From NCBI GenBank assembly GCA_028285145.1, contig JANQQC010000010.1, positions 62,001-126,000 on the forward strand: a stretch of DNA of 64,000 nt. The letters run 5' to 3'. This DNA comes from Hyphomonadaceae bacterium. GTDB taxonomy: Bacteria > Pseudomonadota > Alphaproteobacteria > Caulobacterales > Hyphomonadaceae. The position numbers were made by a program, and so were the translations under genes. A model generated the notes under the pieces. It was not told the origin of the DNA and did no database searches. It saw nothing but the letters and a program-made list of their open reading frames with translations. How positions within the stretch are numbered: position 1 is the stretch's first letter; each line of letters begins with the position of its first letter. Positions 42,681 through 51,725 of the stretch are shown here, in pieces.

Positions 42681-44309
42681 ATGGATGGTGGCATCTGGAA
42701 TTTTGGCGATGTGCTGGACGCAGTCGGCGGCGCGCTTGGCGAAGACCAGCCTGCCCTGATCCATGGCAACCGGATTATCTCATGGCCTGAAATGACGGCG
42801 CGATCGAACCGGATGGCGCGCGCCCTGATCGAGCGTGGCGCGGTGCCCGGCGACAAAGTCGGTTTCTATATCCGCAACCAGCCCGAGTACATGGAAGGCT
42901 TCGCCGCCGCCGTTAAGGCGCGGCTCACCCACGTCAACGTCAATTACCGCTATCTCGATGATGAACTCGTCTATATTTTCGATAACTCCGACAGCGTCGC
43001 CGTATTCTACGATGCAGAATTCCGAGGCAATGTAGAGCGCGTTCGCGAACGCCTGCCAAAGGTGAAGACGTGGATAGAAGTTGGGGGCGGAGCCGACACG
43101 CCGAACTTCGCCGAGAGTTATGAAACGCTTGCCACGACTGGCGATGCCGCACCGCTCTCGATGGACCGCTCAGGCGACGATCTGATGTTTCTCTATACGG
43201 GTGGTACAACCGGCATGCCCAAGGGCGTGATGTGGCCGCACGGGACCTGGCGGGATTCCAGCCTGGACGCGCTTCGCCGTATCTATGGCGCGGCACCGGA
43301 AAACATGGAGGAACACCTCGCCTTCGTTGACGAGGTTGGCCGTCATGGCCGTCAGCTCCCCGCCTGCCCGCTCATGCACGGCACCGGCCTGTTCACAGCC
43401 CTCGGCGCGTTCCTCAATGGCGGTGCAATTGTCACCATGGAGAACAGCCACAAATTCGACCCCGCAGCCCTTTGGGCGACCGTTGAGAAGAACGGCGTGA
43501 CGGCCATGGCCATTGTCGGTGACGCCTTCGCCAAACCCATGCTGAACGTGCTGGAGGAGACTCCGGGCAAGTATGATCTGTCTTCGGTTCAGTCGATTAC
43601 GTCTTCCGGAGTGATGTGGAGCATGGAGGTCAAGCGCGGCCTCATCAAACACATGCCGCAGGTTGCCCTCAATGACAGTTTCGGAGCCTCCGAGGCCGTT
43701 GGCTTCGGCATGTCCGTCACCACAGCGGAAGGGGTCTCGGAAACAGCAAAGTTCGAGATCGGGCAACACTGCAAGGTCTTCTCGGAGGACGGCCGCGAGA
43801 TTGCTCCGGGGTCTGATGAGCCCGGCTTTATCGCGCGCGGCGGTGCAGTGCCGCTCGGCTACTACAAGGACGAGAAGAAGACGGCGGAAACCTTCAAGAC
43901 GATTGACGGGGTTCGGTATGCGGTGCCGGGCGACTGGTGCACGGTCGCCGAAGACGGCACGCTGACCCTGCACGGGCGCGGTTCGATCTGCATCAATTCC
44001 GGTGGTGAGAAGATCTATCCGGAAGAAGTCGAGGAGGCGCTGAAGGAACACGTGGCCGTGCGGGATGCGCTGGTCGTTGGCGTTCCAGATGATAAGTGGG
44101 GACAAGCCGTGACCGGGATCGTCGAGCTATCTGACGGCGAAGCGACTGATGAGGATACGCTACGCGCTTTTGTGCGTACCAAGCTCGCGCCGTACAAAGC
44201 GCCGAAACGCGTGGTCTTCATGGATGATCTGAAGCGCGCCCCGAATGGCAAGGCGGACTATAAAGGCGTGAAGGCCTTCGCACTGAAAGAGCTCGGCATT
44301 GAGGGGTAG
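42681..44309 (+). CDS. Acyl-CoA synthetase (AMP-forming)
   Basis: A 542-aa ANL-superfamily ligase activating a carboxylic acid to its CoA thioester. Motifs: MFLYTGGTTGMPKGVMWPH (P-loop-like A3), NDSFGASEAVGFG (A5), YAVPGDWCTVAEDGTLTLHG (A7) and the hinge plus GRGSICINSGGEKIYPEEVE (A8), with the catalytic Lys region RAPNGKADYKGVK near the end. Start is ATG 42681 with GGAG upstream. The pattern is like FadD3-type or short/medium-chain ligases of steroid and fatty-acid catabolism; the substrate is unknown. Confidence 0.9.
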   Translation: MDGGIWNFGDVLDAVGGALGEDQPALIHGNRIISWPEMTARSNRMARALIERGAVPGDKVGFYIRNQPEYMEGFAAAVKARLTHVNVNYRYLDDELVYIFDNSDSVAVFYDAEFRGNVERVRERLPKVKTWIEVGGGADTPNFAESYETLATTGDAAPLSMDRSGDDLMFLYTGGTTGMPKGVMWPHGTWRDSSLDALRRIYGAAPENMEEHLAFVDEVGRHGRQLPACPLMHGTGLFTALGAFLNGGAIVTMENSHKFDPAALWATVEKNGVTAMAIVGDAFAKPMLNVLEETPGKYDLSSVQSITSSGVMWSMEVKRGLIKHMPQVALNDSFGASEAVGFGMSVTTAEGVSETAKFEIGQHCKVFSEDGREIAPGSDEPGFIARGGAVPLGYYKDEKKTAETFKTIDGVRYAVPGDWCTVAEDGTLTLHGRGSICINSGGEKIYPEEVEEALKEHVAVRDALVVGVPDDKWGQAVTGIVELSDGEATDEDTLRAFVRTKLAPYKAPKRVVFMDDLKRAPNGKADYKGVKAFALKELGIEG

Positions 44310-44325
44310 ACACGCCCTCCAGACA

Positions 44326-44934
44326 CTATGATCTCGCGGGACGTCTGGCCACGACCTGACGACGCCCAAGGATCAGCATCACGAAGAACACGCAGGCGAC
44401 GCCGACTGCGAGCGGAAAGAGGGCCGTCGCCCACGAATAGTTCTCGAGCGCCAGCAGCACGAACCCGTTTCGAACAGCGCCAACGCTGAAGAAGACGGCG
44501 TTCTCTTCCCATGGCGCGCGATAGGCTTTTCGGACGGAAGGTCCAAATCCAAGTAGATCGACGATGGTCAGAATGATCACCGCCGACAACGGGCTCGATG
44601 TGAAAAACCACATGGGCAAAGCGCTCAGCGCGAGGATGAGAAACACCCAGTCCATCCGTTCGAAGCTGGTGTCGGCTGATTTGGACAAGGCCAGCACGGC
44701 GATCCCGATTGTCATCAGTCCAGACACGCCAATCGGCCAGGCCCCAACGCCCGCGCCATCAGACAGCTGGGCCAGGAAAACAACAAAAGTTCCCGCACCC
44801 CAGATATACCAGGAGAAGACGTGCGGCCGCGTCTCTTCTTTCAGTATGGCGCGCGCATACGGATAGAACGCCACGAAAGTGAGGCCGAGCGCGATGGCGC
44901 TGAAAAGGGCTTTGGTAACGGACGCATCGAACAT
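44326..44934 (-). CDS. Polytopic membrane protein of unknown function
   Basis: About 202 aa with six or seven TMs, for example ALFSAIALGLTFVAFYPYAR, FSWYIWGAGTFVVFLAQL and ATALFPLAVGVACVFFVMLI. The spacing and the repeated halves are reminiscent of PQ-loop-like small transporters, but no motif is decisive. The start is taken at MFDASVTKALF; a frame to 45003 exists. Converges with the acyl-CoA synthetase gene (16 nt gap). Confidence 0.7.
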   Translation of the reverse strand: MFDASVTKALFSAIALGLTFVAFYPYARAILKEETRPHVFSWYIWGAGTFVVFLAQLSDGAGVGAWPIGVSGLMTIGIAVLALSKSADTSFERMDWVFLILALSALPMWFFTSSPLSAVIILTIVDLLGFGPSVRKAYRAPWEENAVFFSVGAVRNGFVLLALENYSWATALFPLAVGVACVFFVMLILGRRQVVARRPARS

Positions 44935-45074
44935 GCCGGCATCTGACACACTCGACGGCGAATTGGCGAGCCATAAAGGTCTGGCACCCGAGGGCCGTGG
45001 CATCCTCAGATCGCCGTATTCGCTTCAGCTAGGCAGTTAACGGTAAACGGCACGGGTCTTGCTCACTGGGTCTT

Positions 45075-45248
45075 ATGGCCCGAGTAACGACCGTCATAGA
45101 TGTCCCTTATCGCGTGATCGAAGCACCGCGCGGTAACCAGACGATTGAAGCTGCCGCCCGCCAGCGCGCTGCCCGGCTTCCCCAATGGTTGCAGGATATG
45201 GACGTTGACTGGATCTTCCGCGAGGACGCCAAGCGTCAGGCGAAGTAG
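45075..45248 (+). CDS. Small 57-aa protein
   Basis: Open frame MARVTTVIDVPYRVIEAPRG and then NQTIEAAARQRAARLPQWLQ with a charged tail (DMDVDWIFREDAKRQAK). Codon use is like that of neighbouring genes, with high third-position GC. It lies between two minus-strand genes, and is followed by a hairpin 39 nt downstream. I recognise no family. Support is compositional; a ribosome binding site is not obvious. Confidence 0.45.
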   Translation: MARVTTVIDVPYRVIEAPRGNQTIEAAARQRAARLPQWLQDMDVDWIFREDAKRQAK

Positions 45249-45287
45249 TTAACCGCAAACTTGTCCGGTTTTGGCACCTGCACTCCC

Positions 45288-45313
45288 GGCGGTCCCAAAT
45301 TTATGAGACCGCC
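45288..45313 (+). terminator. Weak hairpin in the gap before the TonB receptor 3' end
   Basis: GGCGGTC/GACCGCC arms (7 bp) with a 12-nt loop, no T run. It lies between the small 57-aa gene and the receptor gene end. The remaining gap (45314-45429) shows nothing else. Confidence 0.35.
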
Positions 45314-45429
45314 ATTAGAGAGCGCTGACAGCATTCTTACAGTCAGACAGGGCTCGGATCAGTCCACACCATGAATGTCCTGATCCATACGGAGCTTTCC
45401 TCCACTTCGAGCCTGTGCGAACCAATCGC

Positions 45430-47529
45430 CTAACGCGAGACGCTCAGTCGAACGAAAACACCGCGCCCTGCGCCCGGCAGACGCTGGCCAAGCGGGACAT
45501 CGCCGAACCCGTTTCGATTGTAGCCCGACAAGTGGTCTTCATAAACGTGGTCAAGCAGGTTTTCGACGCCCGCAGCCAGCTGAATGCCTTCGCGGATTTC
45601 CCAATCGCCATACGCGCTCAGAACAACGTATCCATCCGTGGACGCTTCGCTATTGGTGCGCGAGACCTCGTCCTGCTCGGCAACAGCTCGCGTCTCAAGG
45701 CTGGCAGACCACGCGTCGGCCTCCCAGGTGAGCCCGACCGTCAGGCTGGGTGGCGCAACCCGATACAGATTATCGTCGATGTCGCGCCGCTCGCCGCGAA
45801 CATAATTCAGCACGCCGTCGATCCGCAGCGGTCCCGAGAAGTCGTACCCGCCATCAAGATCGAAGCCGTAAAGACGTGCATCGACATTTTCCCACCGGAG
45901 CGGCGTAGGATCGCCATTCATGCCCGCAATCATTTCAACCGGCGTATCGGTGACTCCAACTGTGTCATCAAAGGGTACGCCCTGAATGTAGTCGTCGACC
46001 TGACGGACGAAGACAGTGGGCCGCAGATAAGCTTGCTGGCTTGTGAAGTCGAAGCCGGTTTCTGCGATCCAGGCCGTTTCCGGATCGAGTTGCAGATCGC
46101 CGACATAGATATTGCCATCCGCAAGACCGCCACTGGCGTTGATCGGTAGCCAGCCAAACCGCTGGATATAGCCGGGCATTTGCTGCTTGCGCGCCAGTGT
46201 GACACGCCAGGACAGACCATCCTTGGCCGGAGTCCAGAGTCGTGCAACCGCATCGGTGGTCATCTCTTCGCCGGAGCGGTTTGCCGCATTGTATGCATTC
46301 GCCAGCATACGCGGCCCCATGGGAAGCGCTGGCCCGACGCGCGCGGTGCCCCCATCATATGTATTGTGATCGGCGCGGAGCCCGAGCTGAGATTCAAACG
46401 GCCCCAGAACTCCGCTCCATTCAGCAAAGCCGCCAAACCGGCCGATATCGATCTGCGGAAATGGCGTGACGAAGAAGGCGGCAGTGTTCGGGTTCGTGAT
46501 CGTCACATCGTGCTCGACCTCTTCACCGTCGACCCCAACGGTCAAATCTCCGCCCAGCGCAGCAAACCCAAAGGACAAATCGCCGCCAAGAGTGGTCGCG
46601 TCTGCGAAGGTCGCCCTTTGGCGCATGGGCACGGGCGCGGGACGCTGGGAGAAATTGTCCATCAGGTGGGCAACATCGGTGTAGTGGACACTCGCCTCAA
46701 TGCTCACGGACGAAACCTCATGGGCGTAGCCAATGCGCGCGAAGTCGGTGTCGAAATACTGAATGTCCATGGGAAATGGCGGGTTACCGGACGGTCCGGT
46801 GTTCTGGCGTCGCACATCGAACGAAAACTCGCCGAGCTCTGTCGCCAGACCTGCCGAAGCTCCAAACACACCCCGCTCAAAGGCTGTGCCGCCGATCACA
46901 CCGTCGGCGAACTCCGTGTCGTCGCCCTCTTCCCAGGCCCCAAGCAGGTTGAACCGCCATGCATCCGTGCTCGCGCCGACAACTCCGCCGGTGGCGATGC
47001 TTTCATTGATGCTTCGACCGCCAATTGTCAGGTCATAGCCAAATGTGACGTCGCCGCCCTCTGAGTAGTCGATCCGCTTGAAGACGGCGTCAGCGCCGCC
47101 GGCAAGTCCCGGCCCCTCAGACACCGGGCTCACCCCTCGATCAATCACCACGGCTGCCACAAGCGGTGCGGGCGCGTAGTGAAAAACCGGGTCCATCAGG
47201 TTCGGCCCGCCGGACGCAAAGCGCTGACCATCGACGCGGAGATTCAACCGCTCGCCGAAAAGGCCACGATACTGCATCTGACCCGACAATTCGCCATTGG
47301 CGATACGGGCCCCACCGGGCGTCCGGGCGGTCAGATAAGTCAAATCGCCGCCCTGCAGCGGAGCCGCGTCAGGGGTCGCGCGGAGTTCGGTTGACGTGTT
47401 GATCCGCGTACCTGTCACGATGATCACATCCTGAAGGGCAGGATCAGGTTCCTGAGCGATGGCGGGGGCGGTACAGACCGCTATGGCGGCCACTCCGGAC
47501 AGGAGCGGCTTAATCGACTTGGTTGGCAT
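45430..47529 (-). CDS. TonB-dependent outer-membrane receptor (probably copper)
   Basis: A 699-aa gated porin. Signal peptide LLSGVAAIAVCTAPAIAQ, then DVIIVTGTRI (TonB-box-like), a plug domain (MQYRGLFGERLNLRVDGQRF), a long beta-barrel, and the C-terminal aromatic/arginine end GRGVFVRLSVSR. The VDGQRFASGGPNLMDPVFHY block resembles OprC/NosA-type copper receptors, and the next gene is a DUF2946 protein, which often travels with copper uptake. Start ATG 47529 is set by the signal peptide. Copper is the likely but unproven ligand. Confidence 0.85.
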   Translation of the reverse strand: MPTKSIKPLLSGVAAIAVCTAPAIAQEPDPALQDVIIVTGTRINTSTELRATPDAAPLQGGDLTYLTARTPGGARIANGELSGQMQYRGLFGERLNLRVDGQRFASGGPNLMDPVFHYAPAPLVAAVVIDRGVSPVSEGPGLAGGADAVFKRIDYSEGGDVTFGYDLTIGGRSINESIATGGVVGASTDAWRFNLLGAWEEGDDTEFADGVIGGTAFERGVFGASAGLATELGEFSFDVRRQNTGPSGNPPFPMDIQYFDTDFARIGYAHEVSSVSIEASVHYTDVAHLMDNFSQRPAPVPMRQRATFADATTLGGDLSFGFAALGGDLTVGVDGEEVEHDVTITNPNTAAFFVTPFPQIDIGRFGGFAEWSGVLGPFESQLGLRADHNTYDGGTARVGPALPMGPRMLANAYNAANRSGEEMTTDAVARLWTPAKDGLSWRVTLARKQQMPGYIQRFGWLPINASGGLADGNIYVGDLQLDPETAWIAETGFDFTSQQAYLRPTVFVRQVDDYIQGVPFDDTVGVTDTPVEMIAGMNGDPTPLRWENVDARLYGFDLDGGYDFSGPLRIDGVLNYVRGERRDIDDNLYRVAPPSLTVGLTWEADAWSASLETRAVAEQDEVSRTNSEASTDGYVVLSAYGDWEIREGIQLAAGVENLLDHVYEDHLSGYNRNGFGDVPLGQRLPGAGRGVFVRLSVSR

Positions 47530-47610
47530 GGATAGTCTCTCAATCTGAAAGCATGGCGCGCGCGAGCGCACGCCAATCGAAGTCCGCCGTGGCGGAAGGC
47601 GAATTAGCAA

Positions 47611-48012
47611 TCAGATGTGACGGGGTGGTCCGCGAGAGCCGAGCGGCGGGCCTTGGGCTTTGTGAATGAGACCGGGCTCATAGCCAGCAAAATGATCCTC
47701 CAGCACGAAACGGGCCGGGACGCTCAGACTGCTTACTTCTGGCAGAGGCACGCCCTGGGCCAGCGTACACAGCGCGCAATGGTCTCCGGTAGATTGCTGG
47801 TCTGGAAGCTCATCCTGAGCGAGCGCTGCAATGCGCAAAGCTGCGGACGCGATCTCGGAACTCAGCGCATCGCCCGCAGGCGCGCAGAGAAAACGCGAAA
47901 CATCAACGCCGCTGGCGTGCGCAACAGTCAGCGTACCTGGCAGTACGGCCTGTAAGCAGATCGCCAGAACCGCCAGAAGGCGGCCAGCGCGATATCTGAT
48001 GCGGCGCTTCAT
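47611..48012 (-). CDS. DUF2946 family exported protein
   Basis: A 133-aa protein with a signal-peptide-like TM (RLLAVLAICLQAVLPGTLTV). DUF2946 typically carries an H-C-x-x-C pair, seen here in TGDHCALCTL, beside a TonB copper receptor. The start is ATG 48012 with AGGA upstream; the frame is open to 48351, but that part overlaps the divergent ttcA promoter and gene. It precedes the receptor gene by 81 nt on the same strand. A metal-handling role is inferred. Confidence 0.75.
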   Translation of the reverse strand: MKRRIRYRAGRLLAVLAICLQAVLPGTLTVAHASGVDVSRFLCAPAGDALSSEIASAALRIAALAQDELPDQQSTGDHCALCTLAQGVPLPEVSSLSVPARFVLEDHFAGYEPGLIHKAQGPPLGSRGPPRHI

Positions 48013-48163
48013 GGAGGTCCTGCTAGCCGGTATCCAGAACATGAACCATCGAACGAATTGACGCGGGCAGCGCCCCACCACTGCTCCGGCACGCTCAAGC
48101 GCCGTCCGGCAGCCATCACAAACACTCTTGATCTGGTCCAACGCCTCCGCCACACCGCAAGAC

Positions 48164-49042
48164 ATGGCAGACGATCTCACCTCCTCCCCGGCGATCCACC
48201 CACTCTTTGCCGGTGCCCCGAAAAGCGTGGCGTTCAAGAAGCTGCGCAAACGCATCGTCCGCAGCGCCCTGCAATCGGTTGAAAATTTCGGCATGATCGA
48301 CCGCACGCGGACAGACAAGCCGCGCTGGCTGGTCTGCCTGTCCGGCGGCAAGGACAGTTACGGCTTGCTGGCCGCCCTGCTCGATCTGCAATGGCAAGGC
48401 GCGCTGCCCGTGGAGCTGCTCGCCTGTAACCTCGACCAAGGCCAACCCGGTTTCCCGAAGCATGTTCTGCCTGAATGGCTGGACACAGTCGGGGTGCCTT
48501 ACCGGATCGAGACTGAGGACACCTACTCGATCGTCACGGAGAAAGTGCCGGAGACCAAAACTTTCTGCGCCATGTGCTCGCGCCTGCGCCGGGGCATTCT
48601 CTATCGTATCGCGCGGGAGGAAGGCTGTGAGGCTATCGTGCTGGGCCATCATCGTGATGATGCGCTTGAGACTTTCATGATGAACCTGATCCATGGCGGG
48701 CGGCTCGCAGCGATGCCGCCCAAGCTGCTCAATGACGCCGGGGACCTGTTTGTGTTGCGACCGCTGATTGGCGTGGCCGAGAGCGATCTTTCAAAACTTG
48801 CCGAGGCGATGGCGTTCCCGATTATCCCCTGCAATCTCTGCGGCAGCCAGGATGGGCTCCAGCGTCAGGCGATGAAGCAGATGCTGGATGAATGGGAGGC
48901 GAAGAAGCCCGGCGTCCGGCAGGTCATGTTCCACGCCCTGTCAACGGTGCGGCCGAGCCATCTCGCGGACTCCCGCGTGTTCGACTTTGCCGGCCTGGCC
49001 CTTGGCGGGGACGGTGAGGATGACCCCAACGTTCCTTTCTAG
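48164..49042 (+). CDS. ttcA: tRNA 2-thiocytidine(32) synthetase TtcA
   Basis: A 292-aa PP-loop ATPase that thiolates C32 of tRNAs. The PP-loop is [20 protein letters not shown]; the iron-sulfur cysteines are in [14 protein letters not shown] (CxxC) and a further [10 protein letters not shown]. The [14 protein letters not shown] block is typical. Start ATG 48164 begins the conserved protein; a short in-frame extension to 48128 is not supported. Normal length. Confidence 0.95.
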   Translation: MADDLTSSPAIHPLFAGAPKSVAFKKLRKRIVRSALQSVENFGMIDRTRTDKPRWLVCLSGGKDSYGLLAALLDLQWQGALPVELLACNLDQGQPGFPKHVLPEWLDTVGVPYRIETEDTYSIVTEKVPETKTFCAMCSRLRRGILYRIAREEGCEAIVLGHHRDDALETFMMNLIHGGRLAAMPPKLLNDAGDLFVLRPLIGVAESDLSKLAEAMAFPIIPCNLCGSQDGLQRQAMKQMLDEWEAKKPGVRQVMFHALSTVRPSHLADSRVFDFAGLALGGDGEDDPNVPF

Positions 49043-49047
49043 AGACG

Positions 49048-50196
49048 TCAGGCCGAGAGAGGCTTTTGCCGTCCGAACACATCATCAAGAGCGATCTTCG
49101 CCCGCGACGCTTTCGGACCGTCGCCATTCCCAGCCACGATCTTGAAGTCCGGTGCTGACCGGTTCGTCGCCATAGGTGCGGGCAGCGCATCGTACGGATT
49201 GCCGGAGAATTCAGTCGCGGTATCGAGCGCCGTCTTCGCACGGGCGATCCGAGCCAGCGTAGCTTCGGCTTCACGGCGGGCTTTGGTGGACTGGCCTTCA
49301 ATGGTTTCGGAAACCGTCATTGCCTTGTCCAGAGCGTCCGCGACAGCCTGAACCAGCGCGTCGGCGGTGGTCTTGGAGGCATCGACGGCCATCTCACCCG
49401 CTTTCAGAGCGGCATCCACGTTTTCAGCGGACGTGTCCATTTGCTGGGAGATCCGCTCCAGCGCGTAGGTCAGCGCCATGGACCGCTTGCGTCCGTCCTT
49501 TGTCAGACCGTCGATCTCCGCGACGATCCTGGCGAGACGCTCGGCAGCCTCATCCATGGACAGCACGCGGGCGTTCAGCGTGTCCTCTGCGCGCTGAATC
49601 TCGCCTTTGGCTTCCTCTGCCGCTGCGGTCACCTTCGAGGCATGGCGACCAACGGCGTCCTCCATGAAATCCGTCTGTTCAGCGAGAGTTTTCGAGGTCT
49701 CGGCCAGCGTCTCCACATGGCCATTGAGGCCCTCGACGACGGCTGTCCCGTTGGACTTAACAACACGCGCCGTGCGGCTCAGCAGGCCGGCAGAGTTTGT
49801 CAGATCCCCAGAAAGATTGACGACATTGGCTTCAATGGACTCGATGTCTGCATTGAGCGTTTTGACCACCCCGGACATCTGTTCTGCCAGCGTGACGGCT
49901 TTTGCCGCGCTTTCATCAGCGGGCTGAAGCAGGCCGTTGGCGGCATCGAGGATCACCTGATTGGCGTTAACCGTGCGGCTCATCTGAGCGCCCATCCAAC
50001 CGGCGAAAATCATCGCCAGTCCGGGGACAATACCGAGCGCGAGTGCGCCGGACGCGACCATGACCGATCCGGTTTCAAACAGGGACATCCCGGCGATCAG
50101 TGCGGCGGCACCGCCCCACCAGATACCGGCCAGCAGGCCCGCAGCGCCGATGATCCAGCCATTCCTGCCGGACAGGTGTGTCATTTGATAAGCCAA
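49048..50196 (-). CDS. Two-TM coiled-coil protein (polarity- or chemoreceptor-like)
   Basis: A 382-aa protein. Two TMs (residues about 13-36 GWIIGAAGLLAGIWWGGAAA, and 45-66 VMVASGALALGIVPGLAMIF) are followed by a 250-residue coiled coil with methyl-accepting-like heptads (AEQMSGVVKTLNADIESIEA, GLLSRTARVVKSNGTAVVEG), and a short unstructured tail. The TTG start has GGAG 7 nt upstream; an ATG four codons on is further from it. A TTAACCAT box lies upstream. The layout recalls TipN-type polarity factors but is much shorter, and no HAMP or signalling tip is seen. No family assignment. Confidence 0.75.
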   Translation of the reverse strand: MAYQMTHLSGRNGWIIGAAGLLAGIWWGGAAALIAGMSLFETGSVMVASGALALGIVPGLAMIFAGWMGAQMSRTVNANQVILDAANGLLQPADESAAKAVTLAEQMSGVVKTLNADIESIEANVVNLSGDLTNSAGLLSRTARVVKSNGTAVVEGLNGHVETLAETSKTLAEQTDFMEDAVGRHASKVTAAAEEAKGEIQRAEDTLNARVLSMDEAAERLARIVAEIDGLTKDGRKRSMALTYALERISQQMDTSAENVDAALKAGEMAVDASKTTADALVQAVADALDKAMTVSETIEGQSTKARREAEATLARIARAKTALDTATEFSGNPYDALPAPMATNRSAPDFKIVAGNGDGPKASRAKIALDDVFGRQKPLSA

Positions 50197-50269
50197 GAGG
50201 CATCTCCATTACGCTTTTCAGCGTTGGAGTGCGCAAACAGCGTGCCAATTCGCCCGAGACGGGAAAGAG

Positions 50270-50277
50270 ATGGTTAA
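50270..50277 (-). promoter_or_regulatory. CtrA half-site-like TTAACCAT before the coiled-coil gene
   Basis: TTAACCAT on the minus strand, 74 nt upstream of the TTG start, overlapping the astD stop. A cell-cycle role would fit a polarity-type protein, but only the sequence match is seen. Confidence 0.35.
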
Positions 50278-51725
50278 CCCGGGAAACCCTGCGCCTTCAG
50301 ACGGCCTGCCTTGTCGGAGACCTGGCTTGCCTGCGGCCAGGCGCAGTAGTCTGCGGCGTAGTAGGCACCGGGGCGGGAATTGCCCGACAGACCCGGCCCG
50401 CCAAAGGGCATGTCCCCGCCCGCGCCCGCAGTTGGCCGGTTTCGGTTGAGGATACCCGCGCGCATCTCCTGATGGGCGCGCAGCCAGAGCGCATCATCAT
50501 CAGATGTCAGCCCGCCTGAGAGCCCAAACCGGGTATCATTCGCGCTTGCAATTGCCTCATCGAAGGTCTTGACCCGAATGACCTGCATGAGCGGGCCAAA
50601 GAGCTCTTCATCGGGCACATCGCATCCCGTGACGTCCACGATCCCGGCTGAAACAAAGCCGCCGCCCCGGTCGAGACGCTCCAGCGCCCGGATAGGTTTC
50701 GCACCCTTGCTGAGCAGCATGTCCTGAAAGTCGACGGCCTGCCCGGCTGCGCGTTCAGAGACAAGCGGGCCCATGAACACGCCCTCTTCATCCCACGCCC
50801 CGATACGAAGGCCTTCTGCGCGCGAAACCATGGCATCGATCACCTGATCGCCGAACGTGCCTTCGGGGAGAAAAACACGCCGCGCGCAGGAACAGCGCTG
50901 ACCGGTTGTCAGGTAGGCCGATTGCGCAGCGATGTCCGCCGCTGCCTCGACATCCGCCGGATCCCAGATGATCAGCGGATTATTGCCGCCCATTTCGAGC
51001 GCGAGGATAACTTCAGGGCGACCGGCGAAATGCTTGTGGAAGTAAGTGCCGGTGGTCGCCGACCCGGTGAAGAGAAGCCCGTCAATATCGGCATCAAGCA
51101 GGGCTGCGCCGGTATCCCGCCCGCCATGAACAACGTTGAGACACCCTTCGGGCAATCCGGCCGCTTCGAAGGCTTCGACCATCAGCGCAGCCACTGAGGG
51201 GGCAAGTTCAGATGGCTTGAACACGCAGGTATTGCCGGCAAGGAGCGCCGGCACGATGTGGCCGTTTGGGAGATGACCCGGGAAATTGAATGGGCCGAAC
51301 ACACCCATCACGCCATGCGGGCGGTGCGTAAGGTGCGCTGAACCAAAAGCTGTCTCGCCGAAGCGGGTGCCGGCGCGTTCCACCTGTGCATTGATGGAGT
51401 GGCCGATCTTTCCCTTCATCGCGCCCGCTTCAGACAGCGAGTCCCAAAGCGCCTTGCCCATGTCCCGGCTGATGGCCTCCGCGATGGCGTTCGCACGTTT
51501 GCCGATCTCTTCAGCATAGGCTTCGAGGATGTGCGTGCGATCGTTTTGCGGCAGGCGCGCCCAACCCGGGAAAGCCTTCCGTGCCGCGACCGCGGCGGCG
51601 TTGACCTGAGAGGTATCCGCAGCCTGCCCAGCCCAGACGACGTCGCCCGTCGCCGGACAATGATTCTCGAACGCCGGGCCATGGCCTGATGTCCATGTCC
51701 CGTCGATGTACACATGCTTGTCCAT
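50274..51725 (-). CDS. astD: Succinylglutamate-semialdehyde dehydrogenase
   Basis: A 483-aa NAD-dependent aldehyde dehydrogenase, the fourth step of the arginine succinyltransferase (AST) pathway. Catalytic residues: Glu in ALEMGGNNPLII, Cys in TTGQRCSCARRVF; the start MDKHVYIDGTWTSGHG and end PFGGPGLSGNSRPGAYYAAD are AstD-like. Its ATG overlaps the astA stop by 1 bp (TGATG). Third gene of the hydrolase-astA-astD operon. Complete. Confidence 0.93.
   Translation of the reverse strand: MDKHVYIDGTWTSGHGPAFENHCPATGDVVWAGQAADTSQVNAAAVAARKAFPGWARLPQNDRTHILEAYAEEIGKRANAIAEAISRDMGKALWDSLSEAGAMKGKIGHSINAQVERAGTRFGETAFGSAHLTHRPHGVMGVFGPFNFPGHLPNGHIVPALLAGNTCVFKPSELAPSVAALMVEAFEAAGLPEGCLNVVHGGRDTGAALLDADIDGLLFTGSATTGTYFHKHFAGRPEVILALEMGGNNPLIIWDPADVEAAADIAAQSAYLTTGQRCSCARRVFLPEGTFGDQVIDAMVSRAEGLRIGAWDEEGVFMGPLVSERAAGQAVDFQDMLLSKGAKPIRALERLDRGGGFVSAGIVDVTGCDVPDEELFGPLMQVIRVKTFDEAIASANDTRFGLSGGLTSDDDALWLRAHQEMRAGILNRNRPTAGAGGDMPFGGPGLSGNSRPGAYYAADYCAWPQASQVSDKAGRLKAQGFPG

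Noticed and set aside
43170..44105. 311-aa minus-strand frame opposite the acyl-CoA synthetase
   Set aside because: Antisense shadow; no motif or start signal.
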